Positions 11,353 through 21,181 of a stretch of DNA of 64,000 nucleotides are shown piece by piece. A model generated the notes under the pieces. That model did no database searches, was not told the origin of the DNA, and worked only from the letters and a program-made list of their open reading frames with translations. The translations under genes and the position numbers were made by a program. Where the stretch lies: NCBI GenBank assembly GCA_036872755.1, contig JAVHNS010000004.1:1612001-1676000 (forward strand), in the 5' to 3' direction. Every line of letters starts with the position of its first letter. Position 1 is the stretch's first letter. The stretch comes from Orbilia blumenaviensis (lineage: Eukaryota; Ascomycota; Orbiliomycetes; Orbiliales; Orbiliaceae).

Positions 11353-14300
11353 GGTGAAGGTTAAAGTGTCAGTTAGTCAGAGAAGGGGATATTGCTGGGT
11401 TTGAAGCAAAGCAGATTCAATTAATATTAAATATGAATAGTTGATGCCATCCGATCTTGGAGGAAAGGATATGGTATGCTAATGTTGATGAGTGGTGATT
11501 GTAACGGAGGTAATGATCATTAAATAAAGCACTTAAAATAGCAAGAGCAGTATTGAGAGGGATGAAAGAACTTGAACCAGTTCGAAGACAGCTGAGGTTC
11601 GAAGAAGCAGCTGAATGGAAGCCTCGCCAACTCAGATTTGAAAAAAAATGAATTCTGTCTCTGGTTATCTTAACAACTGTACAGGATTAAAAATAAAATC
11701 CAGAAAAATTCAAATAAATTCAGATGGATCTAAAGCACTTCAAAAGGGAGGCTGTGCACGATTTTTAAAAAGGAGTCCCAGTAATCAGACAGAACCTTCC
11801 GTGAAAAGGGCCCGCCTGCCGTGCGGCCGTGTGTTTGCAACGTTTGCCCCGTCGAAAGATACGACATAGGATTTGCTTGCTTGCTATCGTGCGACAGCCT
11901 AAGCTAGACCAATACTAAGAGCTGGTTATGGCCAATCCTCGTAGATAAGCGTAGCCAAGCACAGTAGGCCGCCGCCCGTGGGGATGCATTTGAACAGGAA
12001 AGACTTGAGACCTGGGACCTGGCCCTGGCCGGCGTGACGATGGCCGATGGGCCTTTTGACGTCACGGCGGCCGCCAGGAGATCAAGACCAAGGCCACACG
12101 GCACTATCCGATATAAACTTGGATTATATCATATACCATACTGGTAGGTCTTGAAGCATTGTAATCGCCATATTTAGTATAATTAAAAGGGGGGAAGACT
12201 TGTACCTGAGCAGATGCCAACCTACGCATGCGCATGTTGGATGCGTCCGCGGTGGCGATTGTTTGATCAGAACTGAAGATTCAAGACATTCGACAGCAAA
12301 CAAAAGAAAAACCCGGGGCACTTCGGGCCGGATGGACCTGCTTTTCGTCGTCTGAAGGTTTCCCTTGATGCGGATATATCCTGCTGGTACTGGTATAATC
12401 CTGCCATCTATGGAGCATCTTGCAAGCTTGCTCGTACGTCTTAGCTTTGCATTATTTTGTCTGATATTGCGTGGTCTGATGATACGATCTGATAATGCTG
12501 ATATCTGAAAAAGCTAAACGGTTAGATTTTTTATTTTTCCCTCTGGAAGGGTGGGCACAATGTTAGGCAACAAGCGGAGAAGAGGCAGTATTTGACTCCG
12601 GAGAATCTTCGGCCAAGGTTTGCAGAATATTCGAAGAAACAGGTCCCATTTGTATCGGTGGAGCAGCTTGATTTGTAACCGGGTTCAGTTAGTATTGCAT
12701 GTTAGTCAGCATCTAACTCAGCACCTCTGGCCAGATCTGAGCTAGATACCTCCTAGATATACTGGAGAGCTTGGAAGCTTTCAGGCAGTAGAGTTCGACA
12801 TCTCCTCGTAGGCTAGTATACTACCTACTTAGCAGGCTATTATGCCACAGAATGAGTGGTGCTAGCGTATAGTACAGCATCGTCGATATATTGATGGAGA
12901 TAAAATAGAAACGAACCCAAACTTCTGTAAATTGCGCGTGTGATCCATAAGCTTACAAGAGAGAACTCGGGACTGCTATCAGTTATCGATGCAATGAGGT
13001 GGAGAATATACGAAAGGTGGTGAGGAGGGAAAGGCCAGGCAGGTCGACCGGTTCCTTAATTAATATCGATGCTGCGGACTTGCCGGAACCTCCAGGTCCC
13101 GCGGACCCGGTACCGCTGCTTACCATAACATAACATAACTACATGGACCACCACCTATAATCTATTACGCATCCAATGCCTACGAAATATCGATATATCA
13201 ACAACAGTATCTCGGAAGTGCGACTTCATGACGTTAGTAAGCACTTTTGGAACCCCGCGAACTCCGGACGTGTACAGAATATCTAGCATTTTATCCTGTA
13301 TACGATAGCACGAATTCTGCAGATCTGTGATATCGATAGGCATCTGAGGTCAACGTCCAGCATCGATATCAACAATAGACTGAACCAGATCTAGACATAG
13401 GACCGCAGTAATATCCTCCAGATCAGTTGAGCTCAGGCCGGTCGCGCTGCCGCAAGCTTATCTTCATGTATAAGGTAAAGTTAACTATTCTGCATCATTA
13501 GTGCAGTGATCATTCCACTCCCGGCTTTAACATCCTTTCGCGAAATACATCGATATCGCGGTATACCCGACAAGATTCCACTGAGCCAACCAGTTCTTGA
13601 TTCGATCCAGCTCGTCCCTATTAATTTCCTCCAGTTCTCCGCGGTATTCCAACTATCTCTACCACGAAGAGCTCAAGCTCTCAATAATGTTTGTACGCTC
13701 CACCTGTAGGCCAGCCACAGCGCCACTATGCATAGCCACAAATTTGGTCAGTCCCATTGATGCTTGACAATATCCAACTCGATATCGTGTATAATCGTGG
13801 GTATTAGGTTGGTCAAGCTTCAGCTCCCTGCGCATGACATGCATGTTCCATCTTCGTCATTTGACCGCATTTGCCACGATTATCATAATCTAGACCGCCA
13901 CTCTTAAGCTACGGTCTCACTCAATTCGTGGCGGGTGAACCGCAACTGGTGGTAGCGTCAGCCAGGTGCGCATTGATCTTGCGATCTCGGGGTTAAACAA
14001 ATTGATGAGATTCCCCTCCTTGACACCAATTGATATCATGATGCTCATGCCCATGTCTAGCCCACATGCATGAGAACTCAAAAAAACCGAATGTCTCGAT
14101 CTCCACCTGATGCCATCCCTCCATCTTCTTGATCATCTCCATCGAATATTCGAATTCCTTGCTGGGAAACTCGGTTAAAATGACATACTTGCAAAGAAAG
14201 AGGGCAAGCAAGCTTAGAAAGCTTAAGAAAAGAAATATATCCATTCCTCGCGTCGATGCACAACTTTACTTTCTCAGCCCACGAACAGAACCAAGTAGGG

Positions 14301-15881
14301 TAGCATACTGTGATGTCGGGAGTCGTAGGAAGATGCATGTAACTGCAAAGTACCTGGCTACCGCGGAGTTTTACTAATGGTACGCAATAGCTACCACGTT
14401 TTAACTTTCCCGTTCCCACACTCCTTCCTGCATCATGTTGAGAACAATCCAGATTTTCCTATACCATGCAGTATAGCCCCACACCCCTCGCGCAGGCGCT
14501 GGACTTGACATATCCAGACATCGCTAGGTTCTAATGTTATTATTCCCCCACCAGAATCACATATAACCCATCCAAGTACAGTACCTACTTTTGGCAAGGT
14601 CTCGAGAACAAGCTTAAGGTACAGCCTCAATTGGCTTGCATATTGCATGTCCGATATTCCCTCGTCAACCGTACAAGCTTCTTAGCTTCGCATCCCAACC
14701 TTGTTCAACATTCCTTTTTTCTTTACTTTCCTCCTTGGCTCTGTTATGTATCCTCCGTGGATATCCCATCCCATCCATTGATATCCACGCATTGCACGTC
14801 CGTACGTCTTGCATGCACTGACCTAGTAGCTTTCCCACATCCAACTCTTAAAAAAAAAAAAAAATGTAAAAAAAAGCGGGGTTTCGAAAAAAGCTAATTT
14901 CTCCTTCCTGTGACGTACGCGCGTTATGGCCGATGAAGAAAGGGGTGGTGGGTGCGCAACATGTATCTGAAGGAGCTACCTACCTATTTGCAAGCTTCGA
15001 AAAAAATGGCGTATCATACGATATAACAGCTTTTTTTTACAACTGCATCTAGATGCATAATTACAACTCGGAAAATCCTATCTTATTTTGCTTTTAATTT
15101 GACGGAGTTTACCATTTTACTCCCTCTCCTATTTTATCAAAAAGTATCAGCCCATGTAGTCGCTATATGGCATCATGCTTCCTTTTTTCTTTCTTTTCTT
15201 TTCTTTTCCTATCGACCCTCCAAGTGGATGGTAGTTCACGAAGGAGAAGTATACTAGCTAGTAATAATAGTGAATGATCTCATCCGAATGCAGCGACCTA
15301 CTTGCATCCCCCTCTCATCCCATCCATCTCCCTTCTCCAAAATAACGCGCATACTGCGGTTCCACGGTGGGAATACCTATTCCTGATTTGCTAGTTGAGC
15401 AAGTAAAATATTCTAGCCATACACCCGCATGTTGGATGAAAGCCTAAAAAATACCCCCTAGGCCACCCCGATGTCCATCGAATACCGATTTGGAACATAC
15501 ACACCACCACCCACATGGCGTTTTTTTGGTTTTCATGCGCGATATGAGGCGGGGGTCTTGGAGAGGGATGTTTTAGTCGACGGGGCGGGAGAAGCTGAAG
15601 CTAATAGCTAGAGCTAGTGGAAGCGCAAAGGGAGGGGCTGCATCTTGCATCGTACGATTTCCTCTGTCGACGAGGGGTAATTGTATTGTAGAGAGGAGGT
15701 GGAGAGCTAGCTAGCAATCCGGATATAAATTGACCCGAATCCCCAGCTTTGATATCAATGTTTCTTTTATATCAGTATCACCATCAAGCTCAAACCCACC
15801 AGTTTCCAATTCCCAATCATATCACCAATCCTATTAATATTTTTAAATAATATTTCCCACATCTCTTAAATAATAATAAAC
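11353..15881. other. Gene-poor 4.5-kb spacer
   Basis: No open frame here reads like a protein on either strand. It contains a cluster of ATCGAT palindromes (12985-13554), short A runs near 14850 and 14870, and, at its right end, the promoter of the Tyr-Gly repeat gene. The hydrolase promoter lies at its left end. No transposon ends or long repeats were noticed by eye. Confidence 0.5.
12985..13554. repeat. Cluster of six ATCGAT palindromes
   Basis: ATCGAT occurs at 12985, 13065, 13189, 13332, 13362 and 13549, most with TA or AT flanks (TATCGATA-like). By chance about 0.14 copies are expected in 570 bases. Each site contains GATA and/or TATC cores. Whether it is a regulatory cluster or a compositional oddity is unknown. 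Confidence 0.55.
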
Positions 15882-16859
15882 ATGTCTGGCTACGGTGATG
15901 ATGTAAGAAACCTTTCTGATAACTACTAATAGTTATATGTCCCTTACCCATCGTATATATATATATATATATATACCTAGTATATATAATTATACTGACG
16001 CACACGTCTAAACTAGTCCTATGGCAGCGGCCGCCGCGACAACGACGACAACTCCTACGGCTCCTCCCGCCGTGACGACGAATACGGTTCAAGCAAGAAA
16101 ACCTATGGGGACGATAACGAACAAACCGGCTACGGCAGCAAGAAAACATACGGCGGCGATGATAGCGAAGAGACCTCATACGGCAACAAAAAGAAATACG
16201 GCGGTGACAACAGCGAAGAGACCTCCTATGGGTCTTCAAACACCTACGGTTCCTCCACCAAGAAATATGGTAGCAGTGATGATACCGAGGAGACCTCATA
16301 CGGTTCCTCGAAGAAATATGGCGATGACAACGATGAAACCGGATATGGCGGCAAAAAGACATACGGCGACGATAATGACCAAACCAGATACGGCAGCAAG
16401 AAGACATACGGCAGCGACGACAGCGAAGAGACCTCATACGGCAACAAAAAGAAATACGGTGGTGACGACAGCGAAGAAACCTCCTATGGGTCTTCGAACA
16501 CCTACGGTTCCTCCACCAAGAAATATGGTGGCAGCGACGATACAGAGGAAACTTCTTATGGTTCTTCAAATACCTATGGTTCTTCAGATAAGAAGAAAAC
16601 ATATGGTGGTGATGACAGCGAAGAGACATCGTATGGTTCGAAGAAGTCGTATGGTGATGATAGTGAGGAAACTGGCTACGGTTCTAAGAAATCGTATGGT
16701 GATGATAATGAGGGAACCGGCTATGGTTCTAAGAAGACATATGGCGACGACAACGAGGGAACCGGTTATGGTTCTAAGAAGACATATGGCGATGATAACG
16801 AATCCTCTGGCTACGGCGGCGGTAACACTTATGGAAGCAGACGATCCGATGATTATTAG
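15882..16859 (+). CDS. Tyr/Gly/Asp/Lys-rich tandem-repeat protein, intrinsically disordered
   Basis: A 7-codon first exon (15882-15902, MSGYGDD) is spliced over a 114-bp intron (donor GTAAGA, acceptor TAG at 16014-16016) to exon 2 (16017-16859) for 287 residues. Exon 2 has no Met codon in the true frame, so ATG-based ORF calling misses it. Virtually the whole protein is built from about 7- and 15-residue units such as YGSKKTYGDDNEGTG, with variants SEETSYG and SSNTYGSSTKKYG, ending GSRRSDDY. Tyr recurs about every seven residues and alternates with KK and DD/EE pairs, giving a charged, tyrosine-patterned polymer. There are no signal peptide, cysteine or membrane segment. Two blocks offset by 258 bases (86 codons) are near-identical, a tandem duplication. 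I do not recognise a named family; cytosolic disordered, stress or condensate-forming roles are possible but unproven. Confidence 0.82.
15954..15975. repeat. (TA)11 microsatellite in intron
   Basis: Twenty-two bases of alternating TA lie inside the only intron of the Tyr-Gly repeat gene. They would be length-variable between strains. Confidence 0.85.
16130..16560 (+). repeat. 258-bp tandem duplication inside the Tyr-Gly repeat gene
   Basis: The sequence starting TACGGCAGCAAGAA at about 16131 recurs at 16389, and ACCTCCTATGGGTCTTC at 16221 recurs at 16479. Both offsets are 258 bases. The copies differ mainly at third positions. Confidence 0.8.
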
Positions 16860-18073
16860 GTCTCCTATATTAGTTCCTGTCTAATGTGATAGTGTAGCCC
16901 TGCTCCCTTCGATGTCTTTTTAAGGGATAATCTGGAAACTAGATAAAAACCAAAACCATAGCTAGGAAAGAATGAAGGATATGTATAAGCTTCGTGTTTT
17001 AAAGCTAGCTATAATAGTCCGTTTCATGTATTAGTTACAACTTCACTGAAATGAAATAGTGATCTTTATATGATCCATCAATCCAATTTTTTCACTGGGT
17101 GTAAAAATTATTAGCTTTCTAGAGGATATTACAAAAACAAAAACCTTATAAAGCCAAAGGGTGGTTCCACAGACCAAAAAAAGGCTCGTAGCATCAAAAT
17201 ACACGAGCAAGCTTGCTAGTTTGTGGTATTTTGTGCGTTGTCTAGATCAGTTAATCAATCCCATACGTGCCTGTCCATGACATCAACCGCCACAGAAATC
17301 ACGACGTCGGGCCAATAAAACGATCACTTTCTAATCAGCAGATATTACGTGCGCACAAGCAATCTCTTTAGCTATTTATTTCCTCATTTTGTATTTGTTT
17401 TTATGTAAACTACCCGGCTGATTAACAGGACGGTGGTAATCAGCGTACACGCATGCCGCTCAAAATTATTTCATGCAGCGCAAAATGCAAACGCAGATGC
17501 TGTGAGATGGGAGAGAGAAATGTATAGCTTATAAATGTAGGGAGGGGTTGTATATGAATTTCATATGGGAGAGGTGAGGGTTTGATACAGGAATTCTCGA
17601 ACATGGCCGAAACGAAAATAAGAAAATAAGGTAGAAAGAAAGGAATAAAATAAATCAAAGAATTGAAAGATGTTTGAAAAAAATATCATAGATTAATGCG
17701 TTAAAAAAGAGCTCAGATACTAGGGGTCTGTTGGTTAGGGGTTTCGGGGTCCAAAAAGATAAAAGCATTTACATAGAAACGAAGATGGGGAGAGAAGGAG
17801 AACAATATCATGATGACTACAAATAAGTACGTAACAATAAAGATGTGATATTATAGCATGATTAACTTTCGGAAACATTATCCGTACTCTTTCGTCCCCT
17901 TTCCCTTCCTTTTTCCTATTCTTCAAATCGATAAAAATTGTGAAGATGTATACGTGATTAAAACGGAGTAAAGATGAATTTTTGCTTCCTGTATCGTTCT
18001 TCGGTGGGGTAGGTCTCTCTCTTATTTCCCTCTCTTATTTTGAGAACGAGGAGTAGACTCCTTTTTTTCTCTT
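16860..18073. other. Convergent 3' spacer
   Basis: The Tyr-Gly repeat gene and the Nrd1-like gene converge here. The stretch is AT-rich and no reading frame is convincing. It should hold both 3' UTRs. Confidence 0.45.
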
Positions 18074-20143
18074 TTACTCGTTCTCGGGCCAGGCATTGCC
18101 TCCCATGGACATACCGAAGGAGTGTCCATTCTGGTTACCATTTGAGTTCCCGCCCATGAGGCTCAAAACCGGCAGGCTGACGGCACGGTTATGAGACGAG
18201 GATCGAGGGAGCCCAAGGTTGTTGTTGTTGCCGTTGGCGGGGATCTGGCCGTTGCCATTGGCAGCTCCATTAGCGGCGCCATTCTCGGGCTGGTAGGTAG
18301 AGAGCTGCTGGATGGCGGCGTTATACGCGGCGGCTTCCTGCTGCTGCTGCTGTTGAGCGAGGTAGGCGTGGAGAGGGTTAGTCGTGATATAGCTGGTCTG
18401 GGCTTGCTGCTGCATCGAGTTTGGGGATGGGGAGAGGGCTGGTTGAGAGGTTGGCGAACCAGAGTTATGGGATGCAGCACCATTGTTAAGCCCGTTTGGG
18501 GACTGTTCAGCACCATTGACCTGGACGTTTGGGGCGTTCTGCCTTGGTGCGTTACCGCATCGGTCCTTTCCGAAGTTGATCTTGAATTTGCGGTAATCCT
18601 CCTTTCCGCGAATAGCCTCAATGGCCTTGATGGCATTGGCAATGTTGGTGAAGTTGACAAAGGCGCAGGACTTCTCGCGGAGAGTGTTGACGAGTTCGAT
18701 TTCACCATATTCAGAGAAGTCTTGTCGGAGACGTTCCTCGGTCCAAGTTTCATCGAGGTTTCCGATATAGACATTCCTAGAGGCTCCGCCGGAAACAGCA
18801 AGAGCAATTGCTGGTGGAAGAGCACCGGAGTGCTTTCCCCAACCAATCTTAAGGCGTCGGTTATGAATCATGAGACCCTGTAAGTTGGAAAGGGCATAGA
18901 AGGATGCAGCAGCGGTAGGGTCGATGAATGTGACGAAGCAGATGTGCTTGTCAGCAATGTATCGAATGTGATGGAGAAGACCTCCTCGAACGACATTGCA
19001 AATCTCTTCAATGGTAGTTTCTGGGTGAATATTGCCAAGGTACACAGTACGGTTGCCAAGATTATTATAACCACCAGCGGAGGTAGCTACGGCGGCGGCT
19101 GCCACAGATTGCTGAGCAATAGCGTTAGAGATGACTTCGCGGTCCTGACCACTAAGAGCGTGGGCCATGCTGGGATTGATTCCAAGGTATTGGGCAGCAT
19201 TTTGCTGTTGAGTCTTAGAAACATAAGCGCACCTATCCTTGCCATAGTAGACGCGACGAGGAGCTTGCCACTTGGTCTCCTGTGGGAGCTGGGTGACTGC
19301 TTTGATAGCATTTCCAATCGACAAGAAATGGACAAATCCGATGTTCTTCTCCCTAACCAACTTAACAGTATCAATAGCTCCGAATTTGCCCAAATCGGTC
19401 CTCAACTCCTCTTCGGTGATATCTTCAGGAAGGTTGCCCAAATAGACGTTTCTAGAAGCCCCGGATTGCTGAACAGCCAAAGCAACAGAAGTTGGCACTT
19501 GGGATGGCTTTCCCCAGCCAATCTTGATGTCCTGACCCTTAATCGAAAGCTTCTTCAAGATGGCGTCAGAATGGAAGTGAGTCGCCGACGAACCGTCCAA
19601 GAAGGAAATGAAAGCGCAGTTCTTATCTGGCAAAAGCCTGACCGATTCAATGGGACCAGATCGAACGTGTCCGAGAATTTCTTCGGCGGAGGTTTCGTCT
19701 GGGATGTTTCCTAGATACACTGTTCTCGAAGTACCAGAGACCATGCCAGCGGGGAGAGGAGAACCGACGGTTGGGGATTGTTGAGGAAAGAAGGTCGCGT
19801 ATTGAGGAGTGAATGCGGTTGGGGAAACGATGCCACCGGAGTTGTATGCCGTTGGAGAAAGCGCCGCAGCTGCATTCTGTTGGTTGAATGCTCCAGGGAA
19901 TTGACCGAATCCGGTTTGGGGAGTTCCAGTTTGGAAAGGGGACCCAAGCAAAAGCTGAGATGGCAGAAGGGGTGTGAACTGCATCTCACCAACTCCTCCA
20001 GGGGAAGCTACACTATTATCCCCCATACCGTTCACACCAGTGATGATGGATGGAACTTGCATACGACGTCTAGCCTGAGCAGACATATCGTTCCCATATT
20101 GGCCGGCCTGTGGCGCTGCCTCTGCAGCAGGACGGTCACTCAT
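18074..20143 (-). CDS. nrd1: Four-RRM RNA-binding protein, Nrd1/MSSP type
   Basis: A cytosolic mRNA-binding regulator. The fission-yeast homologue Nrd1 restrains differentiation genes. From the ATG at 20143 the protein has 689 residues in a single exon. Four RNA recognition motifs are visible: RRM1 from about residue 140 (RTVYLGNIPDE, RNP1-like CAFISFLD), RRM2 about 231 (RNVYLGNLPEDI, IGFVHFLS), RRM3 about 365 (RTVYLGNIHPET, ICFVTFID) and RRM4 about 456 (RNVYIGNLDETW, CAFVNFTN). Two copies of the linker motif KIGWGK follow RRM1 and RRM3. The N-terminus has QARRRMQVPSIITGV. The C-terminus is Asn/Gln/Ser-rich with a Q6 run and ends SMGGNAWPENE. The open frame continues upstream of the ATG without a stop for 54 codons (see the separate extension entry). 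Strand and frame are certain. Confidence 0.95.
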   Translation of the reverse strand: MSDRPAAEAAPQAGQYGNDMSAQARRRMQVPSIITGVNGMGDNSVASPGGVGEMQFTPLLPSQLLLGSPFQTGTPQTGFGQFPGAFNQQNAAAALSPTAYNSGGIVSPTAFTPQYATFFPQQSPTVGSPLPAGMVSGTSRTVYLGNIPDETSAEEILGHVRSGPIESVRLLPDKNCAFISFLDGSSATHFHSDAILKKLSIKGQDIKIGWGKPSQVPTSVALAVQQSGASRNVYLGNLPEDITEEELRTDLGKFGAIDTVKLVREKNIGFVHFLSIGNAIKAVTQLPQETKWQAPRRVYYGKDRCAYVSKTQQQNAAQYLGINPSMAHALSGQDREVISNAIAQQSVAAAAVATSAGGYNNLGNRTVYLGNIHPETTIEEICNVVRGGLLHHIRYIADKHICFVTFIDPTAAASFYALSNLQGLMIHNRRLKIGWGKHSGALPPAIALAVSGGASRNVYIGNLDETWTEERLRQDFSEYGEIELVNTLREKSCAFVNFTNIANAIKAIEAIRGKEDYRKFKINFGKDRCGNAPRQNAPNVQVNGAEQSPNGLNNGAASHNSGSPTSQPALSPSPNSMQQQAQTSYITTNPLHAYLAQQQQQQEAAAYNAAIQQLSTYQPENGAANGAANGNGQIPANGNNNNLGLPRSSSHNRAVSLPVLSLMGGNSNGNQNGHSFGMSMGGNAWPENE

Positions 20144-20278
20144 ATTGATCGACTTAGACAGAGGGTGGGGCTGACGAATGGAAGCAGTAGCACTTGAGCC
20201 GGAGTCTAGATTGTGGACTCCTTGCAAGTGCGGTGGAAGGACAAATTTGTCCGCTGCTTGAACCTGAAGGACGGCCGT
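20144..20278 (-). CDS. Possible ACG-initiated 45-residue N-terminal extension of the Nrd1-like protein
   Basis: The Nrd1 frame is open upstream of its ATG to a TGA at 20306-20308. Inside it, an ACG at 20276-20278 sits in the context TTCACCACGGCC, with A at -3 and G at +4, which is the optimal initiation context except that AUG is ACG. It would add 45 residues that read like protein (ADKFVLPPHLQGVHNLDSG then SSATASIRQPHPLSKSIN). No AUG at all occurs on this strand between 20144 and 21329. The alternatives are untranslated leader, or an upstream exon more than 1 kb away spliced to the CAG at about 20264. Confidence 0.5.
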
Positions 20279-21141
20279 GGTGAATGAGTGATTTTGGTGT
20301 TCGGGTCACTGAACAATGACCAGAACAGCAAGGACCGCGAATTAAGGGGGGACAAGTAAAGTCTATAAAAAATATTGTAGACTCTAAATTGTCGTAACCG
20401 GCTTGCACCCTTCGTCCGTCAATCGATTAATGTCGACAGATGGCGAGAAGAAAAAAGAGTGTCAAAGCGGCCCGGGATTAAAAAGAAAAAGTAACCTCGT
20501 CAGAATTCTGCAATTCTAAAACGTATGGCAAGGAAGGAATCGCAAAGTTGCCAAATGCCCTTTCTGCCGAGTTTAAAGATAGCGAGAAAAACAAGGACGA
20601 AGGATCGTGAACGTCAAGAAGTAGAAATGAATCTTTCAAAGTTTCTTGAGACGACTATCGAAGCTACCTGTCAGTATCGATGAGACAAAAGACAAAAGTA
20701 TTGTCGTGAGAAAAATGAAATGAAGTGTATAAGGGGTCCCTCCAAGAGATCGAACGGGGAAGCAAATCTAGCTGGAATCGAATCGAAGAAGAATTCAATC
20801 AAGCAGAAAGGAAACGGAGAATAGGAATATATCTCTCTGCCTAAGAATAAAAGGTAAAGATTGACGATGAAGAGGAATATTCACACGCACACACGAGACC
20901 AGTGCGGATATTGAAAATAAGAGGAAAGGAAAAAATTTAACGAACGACAGAGAAAGGCGAGGATAAAACCCCAAAGAGGTCAAGGCTAAAGGAGGAGGAG
21001 GTGCGAGAAGAGGAATAGTGCGGGTTATGTCAGGACGGTAGACGACGGGCAAAGGTAATTAAAATTTGGGGGGGAAATTTCTGATAAAGAGACACACAAA
21101 TTCAGAGACACCAACCCACACACTGCAGAGCAGTGAGCAGG

Positions 21142-21177
<36 letters not shown>
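21142..21177. repeat. Poly(A) tract of 36
   Basis: A perfect 36-base A run. On the Nrd1 sense strand it is poly(T), of the kind that excludes nucleosomes. No flanking duplication or retroposon body is seen. Confidence 0.9.

Positions 21178-21181
<4 letters not shown>

Noticed and set aside
15817..16629. Minus-strand open frame rich in Arg, His and Cys
   Set aside because: Antisense shadow of the same repeat; its His/Arg/Cys composition is explained by the reverse complement of the YG codons.
16021..16884. Open frame of 287 codons rich in Thr, Ala, Met, Arg and Pro
   Set aside because: It is the +2 shadow of the Tyr-Gly repeat gene. The frame starting at 15882 and spliced at 16017 gives clean repeats and ends in a natural stop.
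20154..20408. Open frame upstream of Nrd1 reading GYDNLESTIFFIDFTCPPL
   Set aside because: Starts only at a TTG, lies in another frame from Nrd1, and overlaps the better-supported ACG extension frame.
21142..21177. Poly(A) run considered as a retroposon tail
   Set aside because: No open frame, no element body and no target-site duplication next to it; homopolymers are common in spacers here.
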